Positions 13,398 through 13,524 of a DNA stretch of 13,524 bases are shown here, piece by piece. Positions within the stretch are counted from its first letter, which is position 1. The number at the start of each line of letters is the position of its first letter. Source of the stretch: Psychrilyobacter sp. (lineage in GTDB: Bacteria; Fusobacteriota; Fusobacteriia; Fusobacteriales; Fusobacteriaceae). The DNA is taken from contig JAGLEA010000093.1 of the NCBI GenBank assembly GCA_023145315.1, positions 1 to 13,524 of the forward strand. Direction: 5' to 3'. A program made the position numbers and the translations under genes. The notes below the pieces were generated by a model. That model searched no databases, was not told the DNA's origin, and saw nothing but the letters and a program-made list of their open reading frames with translations.

Positions 13398-13524
13398 ATA
13401 AAAGAATTCTATAACTCTTAAACAATCTAATAAAGAATATTTTGTTCGTATATGGATTTTTATAAATATATTTCTATTAATAAAAGGATATTCTAAATAA
13501 TACTCTAAAAACACTTTTGAATCA

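Noticed and set aside
13401..13524. Possible gene or RNA at the right edge
   Set aside because: It is a very AT-rich stretch with no convincing ORF, hairpin or tRNA; it probably holds only upstream regulatory DNA.

Overview
The window is low-GC bacterial chromosome with very strong AGGAGG-type ribosome binding sites, several non-ATG starts and tight operons. The protein set suggests a member of the Fusobacteriota (Fusobacterium/Cetobacterium/Ilyobacter-like): a translation-gene cluster with fusobacterial-looking S4 and S13, and a butyrate-type acyl-CoA dehydrogenase with its ETF. This assignment is inference from recognised proteins; no rRNA is present.

Left part (1-1857), redox genes. The 3' part of a pyridine-nucleotide disulfide-oxidoreductase-type flavoprotein ends at a terminator. 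A separate transcription unit follows. It begins with a small protein of the low-molecular-weight phosphatase/arsenate-reductase fold. Its reading frame is interrupted by a single TGA at 1543-1545 directly after a Cys codon, then stays open in the same frame into a BFD-like [2Fe-2S] domain ending at 1818. Fifteen bases after the TGA is a 7-bp hairpin with a GGA loop, which has the geometry of a bacterial SECIS element. The best reading is one 234-residue selenoprotein with a Cys-Sec pair in the linker between the two domains. This is the most interesting item in the window.

Middle part (1858-8640). A Na+/alanine-type symporter (agcS family) has its own promoter, a perfect TGTGA-N6-TCACA palindrome at the predicted transcription start, and a terminator. 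The end of the spc/alpha ribosomal cluster follows: adk, map, infA, rpmJ, rpsM, rpsK, rpsD, rpoA, rplQ. The usual upstream neighbour secY is absent, a terminator separates adk from map, and a 167-nt structured gap precedes rpsM (GTG start), where some bacteria carry an S4-controlled leader. The operon ends at a hairpin that can serve both strands.

Right part (8641-13524), all on the minus strand. pth and an EamA-family transporter form one operon. An acyl-CoA dehydrogenase with etfB and etfA forms another, probably the butyryl-CoA dehydrogenase/electron-bifurcating ETF complex of butyrate fermentation. That operon has a near-consensus promoter. Further upstream lies an AATGA-N4-TCATT palindrome resembling TetR/FadR-type operators. 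No rRNA, tRNA, CRISPR array or insertion sequence was seen.
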